From Candidatus Gerdarchaeota archaeon (lineage in GTDB: Archaea; Asgardarchaeota; Heimdallarchaeia; JABLTI01): a stretch of 13,833 bases of DNA. Positions 6,372-13,805 of this stretch are shown one piece after another. Below the pieces are notes generated by a model. The model worked only from the letters and a program-made list of their open reading frames with translations, did not search any database and was not told the DNA's origin. The translations under genes were made by a program, and so were the position numbers. Positions within the stretch are counted from its first letter, which is position 1. Each line of letters begins with the position of its first letter. Location: the NCBI GenBank assembly GCA_016840945.1, contig JAEORJ010000312.1:1-13833 (forward strand), read 5' to 3'.

Positions 6372-7397
6372 TTATTGCTTTTTCAAAACATATGAAATTA
6401 GATTTTCTAAAATAGTAGCATAAGGAACTGAAGAAATTGTTAGCGTTTCTTTGCCACCAACCTTTGTAACAGTTAAAATTATTTGATCATTTAATAGTTG
6501 GATTTTATGAATGAATTTTAAGGCTCGAGCCCACACACGACCATCATCAGCACTCACTAGGATTCGATTGTCTGTAATAAAACAATCAGTAGGAGTATGA
6601 CTGTCAAAACTCCCTGATACACTCTCAACAGTTCCCCAGAATAACAATTTTTCTGTTTCAAAAGTAAATCCCGGTACAACTAGTTTAATGCGATCTTCAA
6701 CACTCATAATAGAGGTTTCACGAAGTATTCGTACACCACTCTCTCGAGTAATTTCTTCTTTGTATTCAGGTTTACTTTTTTCTACTAAACCAAGTATTTG
6801 CTGAATAATTTTATGAGAGAATTTAATCATAATTTGTGAGCCGTTTAATCCTCTAATAAAATATGACTCTTCAGGACCTAAAATAAATGCAAGTGGAATA
6901 TTGCTTGAAATAGGTCGAACTTGACTTTTTTTCTTTTGAAGAATTTCTCGTATATCACTTGCAATTTCTATTTTATCATCAACCCATCCCTCATAAACAT
7001 CACCAGCTTTCAACATATCAAGAAAAGCATTATTATTATTAAAAATAACAATTTCAGGTTCTGAAGATCTATTTTCTTGTTTTTCTTGAAGTAAGCCAAT
7101 TTCACTTTTTACACCATTTATTGTTGAAACGATTTGTTTGATAGCATTATCAATCGTATCTTCTGGAGGTAAAGCACTAAATAACATTCCCTTATCCGAA
7201 GGTATTTTTGCCATAAATCCTAATTCAACTAAACTATCGATCACTTCATAAACCTTAGCTCTTGGAACATTGGACTCTTTTGCAATAAGATAAGCAGATG
7301 CTTCCCCTAAAACTACATTAGCAATATAGACTTGTGCTTGATACCTTTGCAACCCAATTTTTGTTAAACCTTCGATTAATTTCTCATCTATCTGCAT
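6372..7397 (-). CDS. TrmB-family transcriptional regulator with PH-like C-terminal domain
   Basis: DNA-binding regulator of the archaeal TrmB family, 341 residues. Residues about 8-66 form the winged helix-turn-helix: IGLQRYQAQVY, then IAKESNVPRAKVYEVIDSL, which matches the TrmB recognition helix, then a wing. A charged helical linker (about 80-108) probably dimerises. The middle (about 114-210; IVIFNNNNAFLDML, FIRGLNGSQIMIKFS) resembles the effector-binding part of TrmB proteins. The last 90 residues (about 250-337) read like a small beta-barrel of the bacterial PH/GRAM type: DCFITDNRILVSADDG, then alternating strands and a final helix. In known TrmB proteins sugars act as ligands, but nothing here fixes the ligand. 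It is divergent from the zinc-ribbon membrane gene and lies directly upstream of the amidohydrolase, so it may regulate both and itself. The start is an ATG preceded by GGTGAAAGG. Confidence 0.85.
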   Translation of the reverse strand: MQIDEKLIEGLTKIGLQRYQAQVYIANVVLGEASAYLIAKESNVPRAKVYEVIDSLVELGFMAKIPSDKGMLFSALPPEDTIDNAIKQIVSTINGVKSEIGLLQEKQENRSSEPEIVIFNNNNAFLDMLKAGDVYEGWVDDKIEIASDIREILQKKKSQVRPISSNIPLAFILGPEESYFIRGLNGSQIMIKFSHKIIQQILGLVEKSKPEYKEEITRESGVRILRETSIMSVEDRIKLVVPGFTFETEKLLFWGTVESVSGSFDSHTPTDCFITDNRILVSADDGRVWARALKFIHKIQLLNDQIILTVTKVGGKETLTISSVPYATILENLISYVLKKQ

Positions 7398-7435
7398 ATT
7401 TTCCTTTCACCAACTAATTCTTATCGAATGTAATT

Positions 7436-7444
7436 CTTTATATA
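7436..7444 (-). promoter_or_regulatory. TATA box of the TrmB-like gene
   Basis: The minus strand reads TATATAAAG. It lies about 40 bases before the ATG at 7397, which leaves a leader of about 15 bases. It is the mirror copy of the plus-strand box at 7462-7470, with 17 bases between them. Confidence 0.55.
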
Positions 7445-7461
7445 GTATAAGATAAGATAGA

Positions 7462-7470
7462 TATATAAAG
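7462..7470 (+). promoter_or_regulatory. TATA box of the zinc-ribbon membrane protein gene
   Basis: TATATAAAG, preceded by purine-rich GATAAGATAGA that could serve as the TFB-recognition element. Transcription would start near 7490, giving a leader of about 50-60 bases to the start codon. Together with 7436-7444 it forms a perfect 9-bp inverted repeat, so a regulator bound in between could control both directions. Confidence 0.55.
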
Positions 7471-7537
7471 GTAACCACTAAAGTAGTAACTATATTAACT
7501 CCTTATTTATGAAGATGAATAAAAAAGAAAAGAAGAG

Positions 7538-8281
7538 ATGAGAAGTAATATGAGCAAAAAAACAAAATTCATGACTGCTTTATCAATATGGATGATCTTC
7601 TTATGTATTGGATTTGCTATACCAACAATAGTTGAAGGTATTAATATTGCTAAAAATTACCAAGATTATACTTCAGTTGATGAAATCCTTTTACCAAGCA
7701 GCTATACCTATACAAATTTAGTTATAGATGGAAAAGCAGGTATCAATGTTCTAATTCGCGCAAATGAAAATGGTTCCATATGGCAACCAGAAGTTCCTAC
7801 AACTTTAGCCATCATGACAAAAACACAATTTATTGAATGGGGATTGGCAGGAAATCCCGAACCAAATATACAAAATACAACCTATATATATCATCGAAGT
7901 GAAATTCAAATAGATAATTTAAGATTATCAGATGATGGTGAGTATTTCTTTGTTATCTATAATACTGAAGCTATAATCCTAGAGGTTGATGTGTTTATTG
8001 ATGTCATACCTTGGGGTCATATAACAGCTATTGCAATTGTTGGTTTTCTATTTGCAGTAGCATTATCAGTCTTTACAATAAAGATCCTAAGTGCGGCTTA
8101 TTATAATGGATTGGTTAAAATCAAAGGTAGAATTGGTCAAGATGAAGATCAAGAATCAACCGAAATAAGAACTGAAAGAAGATCAGAACGAAAAGAAGAA
8201 GGACGGTTCTGTCAATCTTGTGGAACACCACTCACACCAAAGGATGGTCAATACTGTCCTCATTGTGGCGCTTCTATTTGA
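7538..8281 (+). CDS. Two-helix membrane protein with extracytoplasmic beta domain and C-terminal zinc ribbon
   Basis: Family not recognised. Of 247 residues, 12-34 form an N-terminal helix or signal anchor. Residues 35-158 form an extracytoplasmic domain rich in alternating beta strands, ending in LSDDGEYFFVIYN and a further strand; this loosely recalls GOLD/emp24-type beta sandwiches, which is only a resemblance. A second helix spans about 160-185. A basic, acidic and very polar linker (about 195-222) then leads to a zinc ribbon, FCQSCG...YCPHCG, with Cys225, Cys228, Cys240 and Cys243. The ribbon should lie in the cytoplasm. Such ribbons in archaeal membrane proteins are usually taken as protein-protein contacts. 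ATG 7538 and ATG 7550 (MSKKTK) are both possible; GAGATGAGAAG precedes the second. It is divergent from the TrmB-like gene and may be its target. Confidence 0.82.
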   Translation: MRSNMSKKTKFMTALSIWMIFLCIGFAIPTIVEGINIAKNYQDYTSVDEILLPSSYTYTNLVIDGKAGINVLIRANENGSIWQPEVPTTLAIMTKTQFIEWGLAGNPEPNIQNTTYIYHRSEIQIDNLRLSDDGEYFFVIYNTEAIILEVDVFIDVIPWGHITAIAIVGFLFAVALSVFTIKILSAAYYNGLVKIKGRIGQDEDQESTEIRTERRSERKEEGRFCQSCGTPLTPKDGQYCPHCGASI

Positions 8282-8342
8282 CTTACTTAGAAGAAAAGCT
8301 CTTGTCTTATAATATCCCTCAGAAAAAGCAAGACAAAATTAT

Positions 8343-8385
8343 GAGACTCAGGTATAATTTAGGTTCTTCTTTATGCCTGAGTTTC
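8343..8385. terminator. 15-bp hairpin between convergent genes
   Basis: Arms 8343-8357 and 8371-8385 pair over 15 positions (11 in a perfect or G-U core around ACTCAGG/CCTGAGT), with two G-U wobbles and a 13-base loop. It lies between the convergent ends of the zinc-ribbon gene (8281) and the response regulator (8412). On the minus strand it is followed by T-rich AATTTTGTCTTGCTTTTTC, so it best fits as the end of the two-component operon. A weaker repeat, TTGTCTT/AAGACAA at 8302-8308 and 8330-8336, lies nearer the plus-strand gene. Confidence 0.5.
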
Positions 8386-8411
8386 ACCAAATTTAAATTT
8401 CAATCAATATA

Positions 8412-8780
8412 TTACTGTACTATTTTTTCTATTATTTCAACTATTTTAGCTAAATTTTCTTTTAATATAAATGCTTGAGCTCCTACTTCAATGCATTTAT
8501 CTTTGATATCTGTATAACTAGATCCTGAAACACAAATCATTGGTGTAGCAATCACTCTTTCTTTAATAACATTAATTGCATCTAAAGCAGTCATTTGTGG
8601 AAGAGATATATCAATAATTATTACATCCCAATTTTCACTATCAAGTAGAAAAGCTAGATCATATTTATTATCTACTCGTTGATAGAAGATATTATTACAA
8701 ATTGCTTTTATTGAATGAGTCATTAATATTGCATCATCTTCATTATCTTCGATATATAGGATTTTTAATTTCTCAAACAC
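8412..8780 (-). CDS. Single-domain response regulator (second receiver of the operon)
   Basis: CheY-like receiver of 122 residues with no output domain. The acidic pocket is IEDNEDD (Glu11, Asp12), the phosphoacceptor is Asp57 in IIIDISLP, the switch Ser is about 85-87 in CVSGSS, and the conserved Lys107 is in FILKEN. The start is a GTG that directly follows the TAA of the preceding receiver, in the same frame. No ATG occurs before the domain begins, so translation relies on this GTG, probably by coupling, with AAGGTTG a few bases earlier as a weak Shine-Dalgarno sequence. It presumably takes phosphate from the kinase at the head of the operon, or passes it on; without an output domain it must act by protein contact. 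Confidence 0.88.
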   Translation of the reverse strand: MFEKLKILYIEDNEDDAILMTHSIKAICNNIFYQRVDNKYDLAFLLDSENWDVIIIDISLPQMTALDAINVIKERVIATPMICVSGSSYTDIKDKCIEVGAQAFILKENLAKIVEIIEKIVQ

Positions 8781-9230
8781 TTATTCATTACAACCTTCAA
8801 TTTGTGGTTTTTGGTTTAATACTAACCAATATAATCCCAATTGCTCTACAGCACTAACAAATTGATTGAAATCTACAGGTTTTGTTATATACGAATTTGC
8901 TCCCAAACAATAACTCGCTATCATATCGCTTTCTTCTTTTGATGTAGTAAGAATGACTACTGGCAGATGTTTTGTTTTTTTGTCTTCACGTATTTGTTTT
9001 AAAACTTCTAAGCCATCAAGTTTTGGCATTTTGAGGTCAAGTAGTATTAATTCAGGCATAATTGAACAATCTCTATTCGTGTAATTGCCTTCACATAATA
9101 GGAAATCTAAAGCTTCTCTGCCATCTTTTACAACAATTAGCTCATTTAGAATATTACTTTTTTGAAAGGCTCTTTGTGTTAGTAAAACATCATCAGGATT
9201 ATCTTCAGCTAATAAGATTAATTTTCTCAT
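8781..9230 (-). CDS. Rcp1-like single-domain response regulator
   Basis: Receiver of 149 residues of the type found beside phytochrome-like kinases (Rcp1 family): LLAEDNPDDVLLTQRAF at the start (Glu9, Asp10), phosphoacceptor Asp65 in ILLDLKMP, the long loop with CEGNY before it, Thr95/Thr96 in VVILTTS, and Lys117 in ITKPVD. The C-terminal helix and tail (LGLYWLVLNQ) are typical for this group, where they help dimerise. The ATG overlaps the kinase stop codon as ATGA (9227-9230), which indicates translational coupling and a direct partnership. There is no DNA-binding domain, so the output must be by protein contact or phosphorelay. Confidence 0.92.
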   Translation of the reverse strand: MRKLILLAEDNPDDVLLTQRAFQKSNILNELIVVKDGREALDFLLCEGNYTNRDCSIMPELILLDLKMPKLDGLEVLKQIREDKKTKHLPVVILTTSKEESDMIASYCLGANSYITKPVDFNQFVSAVEQLGLYWLVLNQKPQIEGCNE

Positions 9231-12200
9231 TTCACATCACTAGTACTTTCATTTTGTTCTTCTTTTTCTAATGTAAAGTAGAATGTTGCTCCTTTACCTT
9301 CTTGAGCTTCTGTCCAAATTCTACCATAGTATCGTTCTATTATACGATAAACAATTGTTAGACCAATGCCGGAACCTTCGAATTCTTTTTCTGAATGTAG
9401 TCTTTGAAACGCTGAGAATAATTTATTTGCATAGCTCATATCGAAACCGATACCATTATCTTTGATATAATAAATTGTTTCATTATTAATAATTTTTGAA
9501 CCGAACATTATCTTTGCATTTTGGGTTTTTGAGGTAAATTTCCAAGCATTTGCAAGTAAATTAACCAAAATTGTTCGCATTAATACAGGGTCACATTTTG
9601 CCACTATATTATCTTGAATATCAATTACTATTTCTCTATCAGGTTCATTTTGTTTTAATTCATCAATAATTTCAAAAGCAATTTCTGATAGGTTAATTTC
9701 TTCTTTTATTATTTCTCTTCTAGATAATCTTGAAAGTGAAAGTAATCCATCAATTAAATTGCTCATTCTTTGGCTTGCTGCTCTAATTCGTTTAAGATAA
9801 TCTTGACCAGTTTCATCTAATTGAAGTAAATAGTCTTCTAGTAATGCATGACTAAAACCATCAATACTTCTTAATGGGGAACGTAAGTCATGACTAACAG
9901 AATAGGAAAAAGCTTCTAGTTCTTTATTTACTCTTTCAAGCTCTGAAGTTCGCTCAATTACTCTTCTTTCTAATTGTTCATTAAGTTCATGTAAAGTTTC
10001 TTCAGCCATTTTTCGATCTGTTACATCTCTTATTAGGATATAAACACTTGATGTCTCATCAGCTCTTTTTTGGAAAGATATTTTACTATTCATACACCTA
10101 GAAGCACCATCTTTCCGAGTAAACCACATTTCTTGTTCAAAAACTTCAATTGGATATTCAGAAAAAATTTTTTGCATTAGATTTTTGTGTTCTTTTAAAT
10201 TATTATCTACAAAAAAACTAAAAATTTTCATATCTTGCAATTCATTAAAATTATAACCAATGATATTTTCAACTTGATTATTCATATAAACTAATTTGTT
10301 GTTTTCAATGATCAAAATACCATCCGAGATATTTTCTACTGTGCGTTTGAATTTTTCTTCACTTTCTTTTAATTCTTCTAATGCTTTTATATGTTCAATT
10401 GCAGTAGCAATAATTTCAGTTATCGAATCAAAAAAGGTTTGATCCTCTGCTAATAATTTATTTGGTAAAGTGGAACCCATTTGGATTCTTCCAAGATACT
10501 CTTGATTAGCATTTAAAATAGGCCAAGAGATATAAGTTTTATAATCAAAGTCTTTTATAGTGCTCCAATTTTTCATAATTTCATCTTTTGAAGCATCTAA
10601 GCTAAAGAATTTCTCTTTTGTGAAACAATATTTAGAAATTGGGTGATCATCTGTTTTTGATATTGGTCGTAACAAATATCGCTCATCATTTAAAATACCA
10701 AAATCACTTATTGGATAAAGCTTCATATCTTCATTATTGATTAATCTAATTGAACCTGTTTCTAATTCTAAGATATGAATTAAATCTTCAAGGATTTTTT
10801 GACATAATTCTGTTGTTTGAGTACTATTACTTGTTGCTTCTGCTATTTGTTTTAGGATTGAACGTTCTCTGAGTAGAGTTAATTGATAATTTTTCTCCTC
10901 AGTAATATCTATAGATAAAAGGGCATAAATAGAATAAGTTTGAGATTCAATATTGGTAATTGAAGTATTAACCCATTTTGTCTTATTTGTTTTTGTTACT
11001 ATTTCCAATTCGATAGAATAATATTCATTTAATTTATTATTAGCTTGTTTAAGAACATCAGTAATAAATGAAGTATTTCCTGGATGGATTTTACTAAAAT
11101 AATCAGAAATAGACATCTGCAAAATTTCTTCTTTTGAATACTCCGTAAAAGATGCCATCTGATTATTTGAAAATAATATTTCACCGTTCCCTTTAAAAAG
11201 TAAAACACCAGCAAGTGATTGTTCAGCAAATGCGCGGAATTTTGCTTCACTTTGACGTTTTTCTTCTTCAATAATTAATCGTTGAATATTATTAGCAAGA
11301 GTATCTGCTATAGTATTAAAAACAATTTTATCTTCATCAGTTATTTCTTTACTTTCATGAGCAGCTAATTGCAAAACACCCAATAATTGATTATCAGAAT
11401 CTAATATTGGCCAGGTTATTAAAGAAGAAACATTTTGTCTTTTGAGGTTTTCAATATAATTTGTATCTAAATCGATATTTTTGATATCCGGAGCAAAAAA
11501 TCCCACCCTAGTGCGAGCAACTAAAGCATTAATATAATTGGGATCATCCAATGGAATATTTATAATTTTACCATTTAGGGTATTTTTCACATTTATGCTT
11601 GCATATGGAATCAATAATTTCTTTTCTTTATCAAGTAATCTTATAGAACCAATATCAAACCTGAAAATATCAACTAATCCATCTAAGATATATTGACATA
11701 AATCAGGAAGAGTTTCAGATTTTGTTGCAGCATCAGCTATTAGTTGATATGATTGTCGTTCAATTTTTATTTTTGACTCAGCTATAACTCGATCTGTAAT
11801 ATCTAAAATTATTCCATTATAGTTGATGATTTTGCCATTCTTATCTCTATGGATTGTAGTATAATCTTCTATCCATCTTAAATTGCCTGTTTTTGTTATT
11901 ATTCGATAATTTTGAATAAATTCTTCTCTATGTTTTGATTTACTATAAGAACTAACTTCATTCATGACTTTAGCTAAATCTTCCGGATGGATTATATCAG
12001 AATAAGCGATTTCATTAAGATAAAAATCATCTGGTGAATAACCAAATCTTTTAATGTTCTCTGAAACATATTCAACGGGCCATCCCTCTTCATTTTTCCA
12101 AATAAAAACAACAACAGGGCTTAGGCTTATTATTGAATATAAATCTTCACGCTCTTTAAACAATTTTTGCAGTTCTTTAGATGATATAAAACGCTCTAAA

Positions 12201-13159
12201 GCAGTTGCTAACATATTTGTAATAGAATCAAAGAAAATTATATCACCATCAAGAATTTGTTTAGGTTTGGTTGCAATTAATTGAATTGAACCGATGATAT
12301 CAGCATTCTTATTCAATATAGGACAAGAGATAATTGATTTTATGTTAAAAAGTTCAATTCTTGATTGGAATTTATTTTTGAGATCAGATTTTTCTATATC
12401 TGATATGAATAAAGGTTTCTTTGTTTTAATTACCTCAGAAATCATTAAGCTAGAATCATCAATACTAAAAGCTCTGATTTCATTTTTATGTTTAGGTGAA
12501 ACACCAATAATAGCTAAAGGTTCTAAAATCTTAGTTTCTTCATTATATATCCTTAAGGTTCCTAAATCAAAATCAAGGTACTTTAATAAATCATTTAAAA
12601 CAGTATTACAAAACTCGGGAATATCAACTGTTTCAATAGCTGCTTTAGCAATTTTCTGATATATTTTTCGTTCTTTTTCTTTACTAGCTTCTAACTGCTT
12701 TCTTAAGGTAATATCTCGTATAATACTTTGTAAATAATCTTTATTTTGGGCAGTATCATGAACAAGAGATAAATTTATTTCAGCGATGAAAATTTCACCA
12801 TTGGTTTTATGAAAAGTTCGTTCATAGATAGGGATTAGTTTACCCTTTTTTACCTCAGCTAAACGTTCAATGCTTGAATCAATTTCTTTTGAAAAAATAA
12901 AATCAGTGGATTTATATTGATTAATTTTTTGAGGATCAAGACCAAACAATTCAATTGCTTTTTTGTTTACTTTAACATAATGGAGTGTTTCTGTATCCAT
13001 TAATATTATTGCATCATTGGTCATTTCAAAAAGAGCTTCAAATTGATCATTAAAACTTGCAAGATCCGATTTTGCTTTTTCTAATTCTCTTTGTGAAGTT
13101 TCAAATTCAGCTTGGGATAATTGTTTATCGTTTTTTTTATTTTCCTGTTTTTCTTTCAT
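9227..13159 (-). CDS. Soluble multi-sensor histidine kinase, PAS-GAF-PAS-GAF-PAS-GAF-PAS-HisKA-HATPase
   Basis: Autophosphorylating sensor kinase of 1310 residues without any membrane segment, so cytoplasmic. After a short coiled coil (1-37) come PAS 1 (38-150), GAF 1 (165-325), PAS 2 (338-455), GAF 2 (468-628), PAS 3 (637-752), GAF 3 (764-925), PAS 4 (932-1048), a coiled-coil linker (1050-1080), HisKA with His1090 in SVSHDLRSPL, and HATPase (about 1155-1297). The ATPase N-box is NLLANAWKF, G1 is DNGIGFD (1234-1240) and G2 is GSGIGL. The three GAF domains begin alike (DFDLGTLRIYN, RFDIGSIRLLD, ELETGSIRLIN) and share a CPIL or WPIL core, which points to duplication of a PAS-GAF unit. None has an obvious bilin cysteine, and the ligands are unknown. 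The start is ATG 13159. A TATA-like TTATAAA on the minus strand at 13216-13222 would give a short leader. The kinase is coupled to the two receivers that follow. Confidence 0.93.
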   Translation of the reverse strand: MKEKQENKKNDKQLSQAEFETSQRELEKAKSDLASFNDQFEALFEMTNDAIILMDTETLHYVKVNKKAIELFGLDPQKINQYKSTDFIFSKEIDSSIERLAEVKKGKLIPIYERTFHKTNGEIFIAEINLSLVHDTAQNKDYLQSIIRDITLRKQLEASKEKERKIYQKIAKAAIETVDIPEFCNTVLNDLLKYLDFDLGTLRIYNEETKILEPLAIIGVSPKHKNEIRAFSIDDSSLMISEVIKTKKPLFISDIEKSDLKNKFQSRIELFNIKSIISCPILNKNADIIGSIQLIATKPKQILDGDIIFFDSITNMLATALERFISSKELQKLFKEREDLYSIISLSPVVVFIWKNEEGWPVEYVSENIKRFGYSPDDFYLNEIAYSDIIHPEDLAKVMNEVSSYSKSKHREEFIQNYRIITKTGNLRWIEDYTTIHRDKNGKIINYNGIILDITDRVIAESKIKIERQSYQLIADAATKSETLPDLCQYILDGLVDIFRFDIGSIRLLDKEKKLLIPYASINVKNTLNGKIINIPLDDPNYINALVARTRVGFFAPDIKNIDLDTNYIENLKRQNVSSLITWPILDSDNQLLGVLQLAAHESKEITDEDKIVFNTIADTLANNIQRLIIEEEKRQSEAKFRAFAEQSLAGVLLFKGNGEILFSNNQMASFTEYSKEEILQMSISDYFSKIHPGNTSFITDVLKQANNKLNEYYSIELEIVTKTNKTKWVNTSITNIESQTYSIYALLSIDITEEKNYQLTLLRERSILKQIAEATSNSTQTTELCQKILEDLIHILELETGSIRLINNEDMKLYPISDFGILNDERYLLRPISKTDDHPISKYCFTKEKFFSLDASKDEIMKNWSTIKDFDYKTYISWPILNANQEYLGRIQMGSTLPNKLLAEDQTFFDSITEIIATAIEHIKALEELKESEEKFKRTVENISDGILIIENNKLVYMNNQVENIIGYNFNELQDMKIFSFFVDNNLKEHKNLMQKIFSEYPIEVFEQEMWFTRKDGASRCMNSKISFQKRADETSSVYILIRDVTDRKMAEETLHELNEQLERRVIERTSELERVNKELEAFSYSVSHDLRSPLRSIDGFSHALLEDYLLQLDETGQDYLKRIRAASQRMSNLIDGLLSLSRLSRREIIKEEINLSEIAFEIIDELKQNEPDREIVIDIQDNIVAKCDPVLMRTILVNLLANAWKFTSKTQNAKIMFGSKIINNETIYYIKDNGIGFDMSYANKLFSAFQRLHSEKEFEGSGIGLTIVYRIIERYYGRIWTEAQEGKGATFYFTLEKEEQNESTSDVK

Positions 13160-13446
13160 GAAACTTTCACGAATTTATCTTCTTTTATTTTTTATTTAAT
13201 GAATAAATGATTCATTTTATAATATGATAACTTTAACTTACTTAAAATAATGTAAACCCTTTTTTTCGTTTATTTGTTTTTTGCTTTTAACATAGATATT
13301 ATATTTTTATTACTTATTGAAAAAAAAGAGATTAATTATATAATACAATAATGGACAAATAACATTGCTATATTATCTTAAAAATGGTATTCTAATTAAT
13401 TCTATGATAGATTCATAATCCTTTTATAATACTAAAAGAACAACAT
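13160..13446. other. AT-rich intergenic stretch upstream of the kinase
   Basis: I see no coding region here. Besides the kinase promoter it has homopolymer runs such as TTTTTTTCG near 13261-13269 and a plus-strand TATA-like TTTTATAAT at 13422-13430. That box is well placed to start transcription at about 13450, where the nested inverted repeats begin. Confidence 0.5.
13199..13222 (-). promoter_or_regulatory. Probable promoter of the two-component operon with adjacent inverted repeat
   Basis: The minus strand has TTATAAA at 13216-13222, about 60 bases before the kinase ATG. Next to it lies the inverted repeat ATGAAT-N5-ATTCAT (13199-13215), which would cover the region between TATA box and transcription start. 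That is a usual place for a repressor operator. The arms are only six bases long, so this is tentative. Confidence 0.35.
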
Positions 13447-13570
13447 TATGATTCAGTATAGGTCACCTATATAATCTACCTATGAAGTAATCTATCATCT
13501 TCAAAGATACTAATCTCTTCCGTACTTTGAGATTAGCAAGGATTGTATAGGACTCTATTATTGAATCATA
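13447..13570 (+). ncRNA. Candidate structured RNA gene of nested inverted repeats
   Basis: A single fold accounts for most of the segment. The outer stem is TATGATTCA (13447-13455) with TGAATCATA (13562-13570). A 5-bp stem follows (13458-13462 with 13554-13558), then a 12-bp stem (13466-13477 with 13540-13551, two G-U wobbles). Inside lie two hairpins: GAAG/CTTC (13484-13502) and CTAATCTC/GAGATTAG (13510-13517 with 13529-13536). The two sides of the gap between outer and middle stems are equal at 10 bases. A TATA-like box about 25 bases before the outer stem supports plus-strand transcription, though the fold is equally possible on the other strand. It does not match tRNA, RNase P, SRP RNA or 5S patterns that I can recognise. 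It may instead be a protein-binding or cruciform DNA site. Confidence 0.35.
13457..13471. repeat. 7-1-7 palindrome TATAGGT-C-ACCTATA
   Basis: A perfect inverted repeat with a single central base, as expected for the binding site of a dimeric regulator. It overlaps two stems of the candidate RNA, so it is either an alternative pairing or an independent DNA operator. Confidence 0.4.
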
Positions 13571-13603
13571 CCCTTAGAAACTCAAAAATAAATTATAAGA
13601 ATA

Positions 13604-13657
13604 CCTGAAAGAAGTTTAAATTTTTAAAAGCGCTCTTCTAAAAAGACTTCTTTCAGG
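13604..13657. repeat. Perfect 12-bp inverted repeat, possible terminator
   Basis: CCTGAAAGAAGT (13604-13615) and ACTTCTTTCAGG (13646-13657) pair perfectly around a 30-base AT-rich loop that contains AGCGCT. On the plus strand a T-rich CGTTTTTTGTTTT follows about 20 bases later, so it might end the transcript that begins near 13450. It could also be a site on its own. Confidence 0.45.
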
Positions 13658-13805
13658 ATTAAATTAATATTATCGTTTTTTGTTTTAAATTCTTCACTTA
13701 AATTTATAAAGTGTATATAATTAATACTAAATTTAGTGTTATTACTTTTGAGTAGATCGGTTTTTACAAATGAAGGATTAATTAAGAAATAACTGGTAGT
13801 TTCCG

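Noticed and set aside
8218..8478. Plus-strand open frame running from the zinc-ribbon codons into the convergent region
   Set aside because: It overlaps the zinc ribbon in another frame, crosses the hairpin and enters the response regulator on the opposite strand.
11029..11271. Minus-strand frame of 80 codons within the kinase
   Set aside because: It is a shifted frame of the kinase, whose own frame is continuous and holds PAS 3.
12054..12659. Plus-strand open frames under the kinase
   Set aside because: Antisense shadows of GAF 1 and PAS 2; no independent evidence.
13726..13737. Palindrome ACTAAATTTAGT
   Set aside because: Short and AT-only apart from the ends; expected often in this base composition and not tied to a gene.
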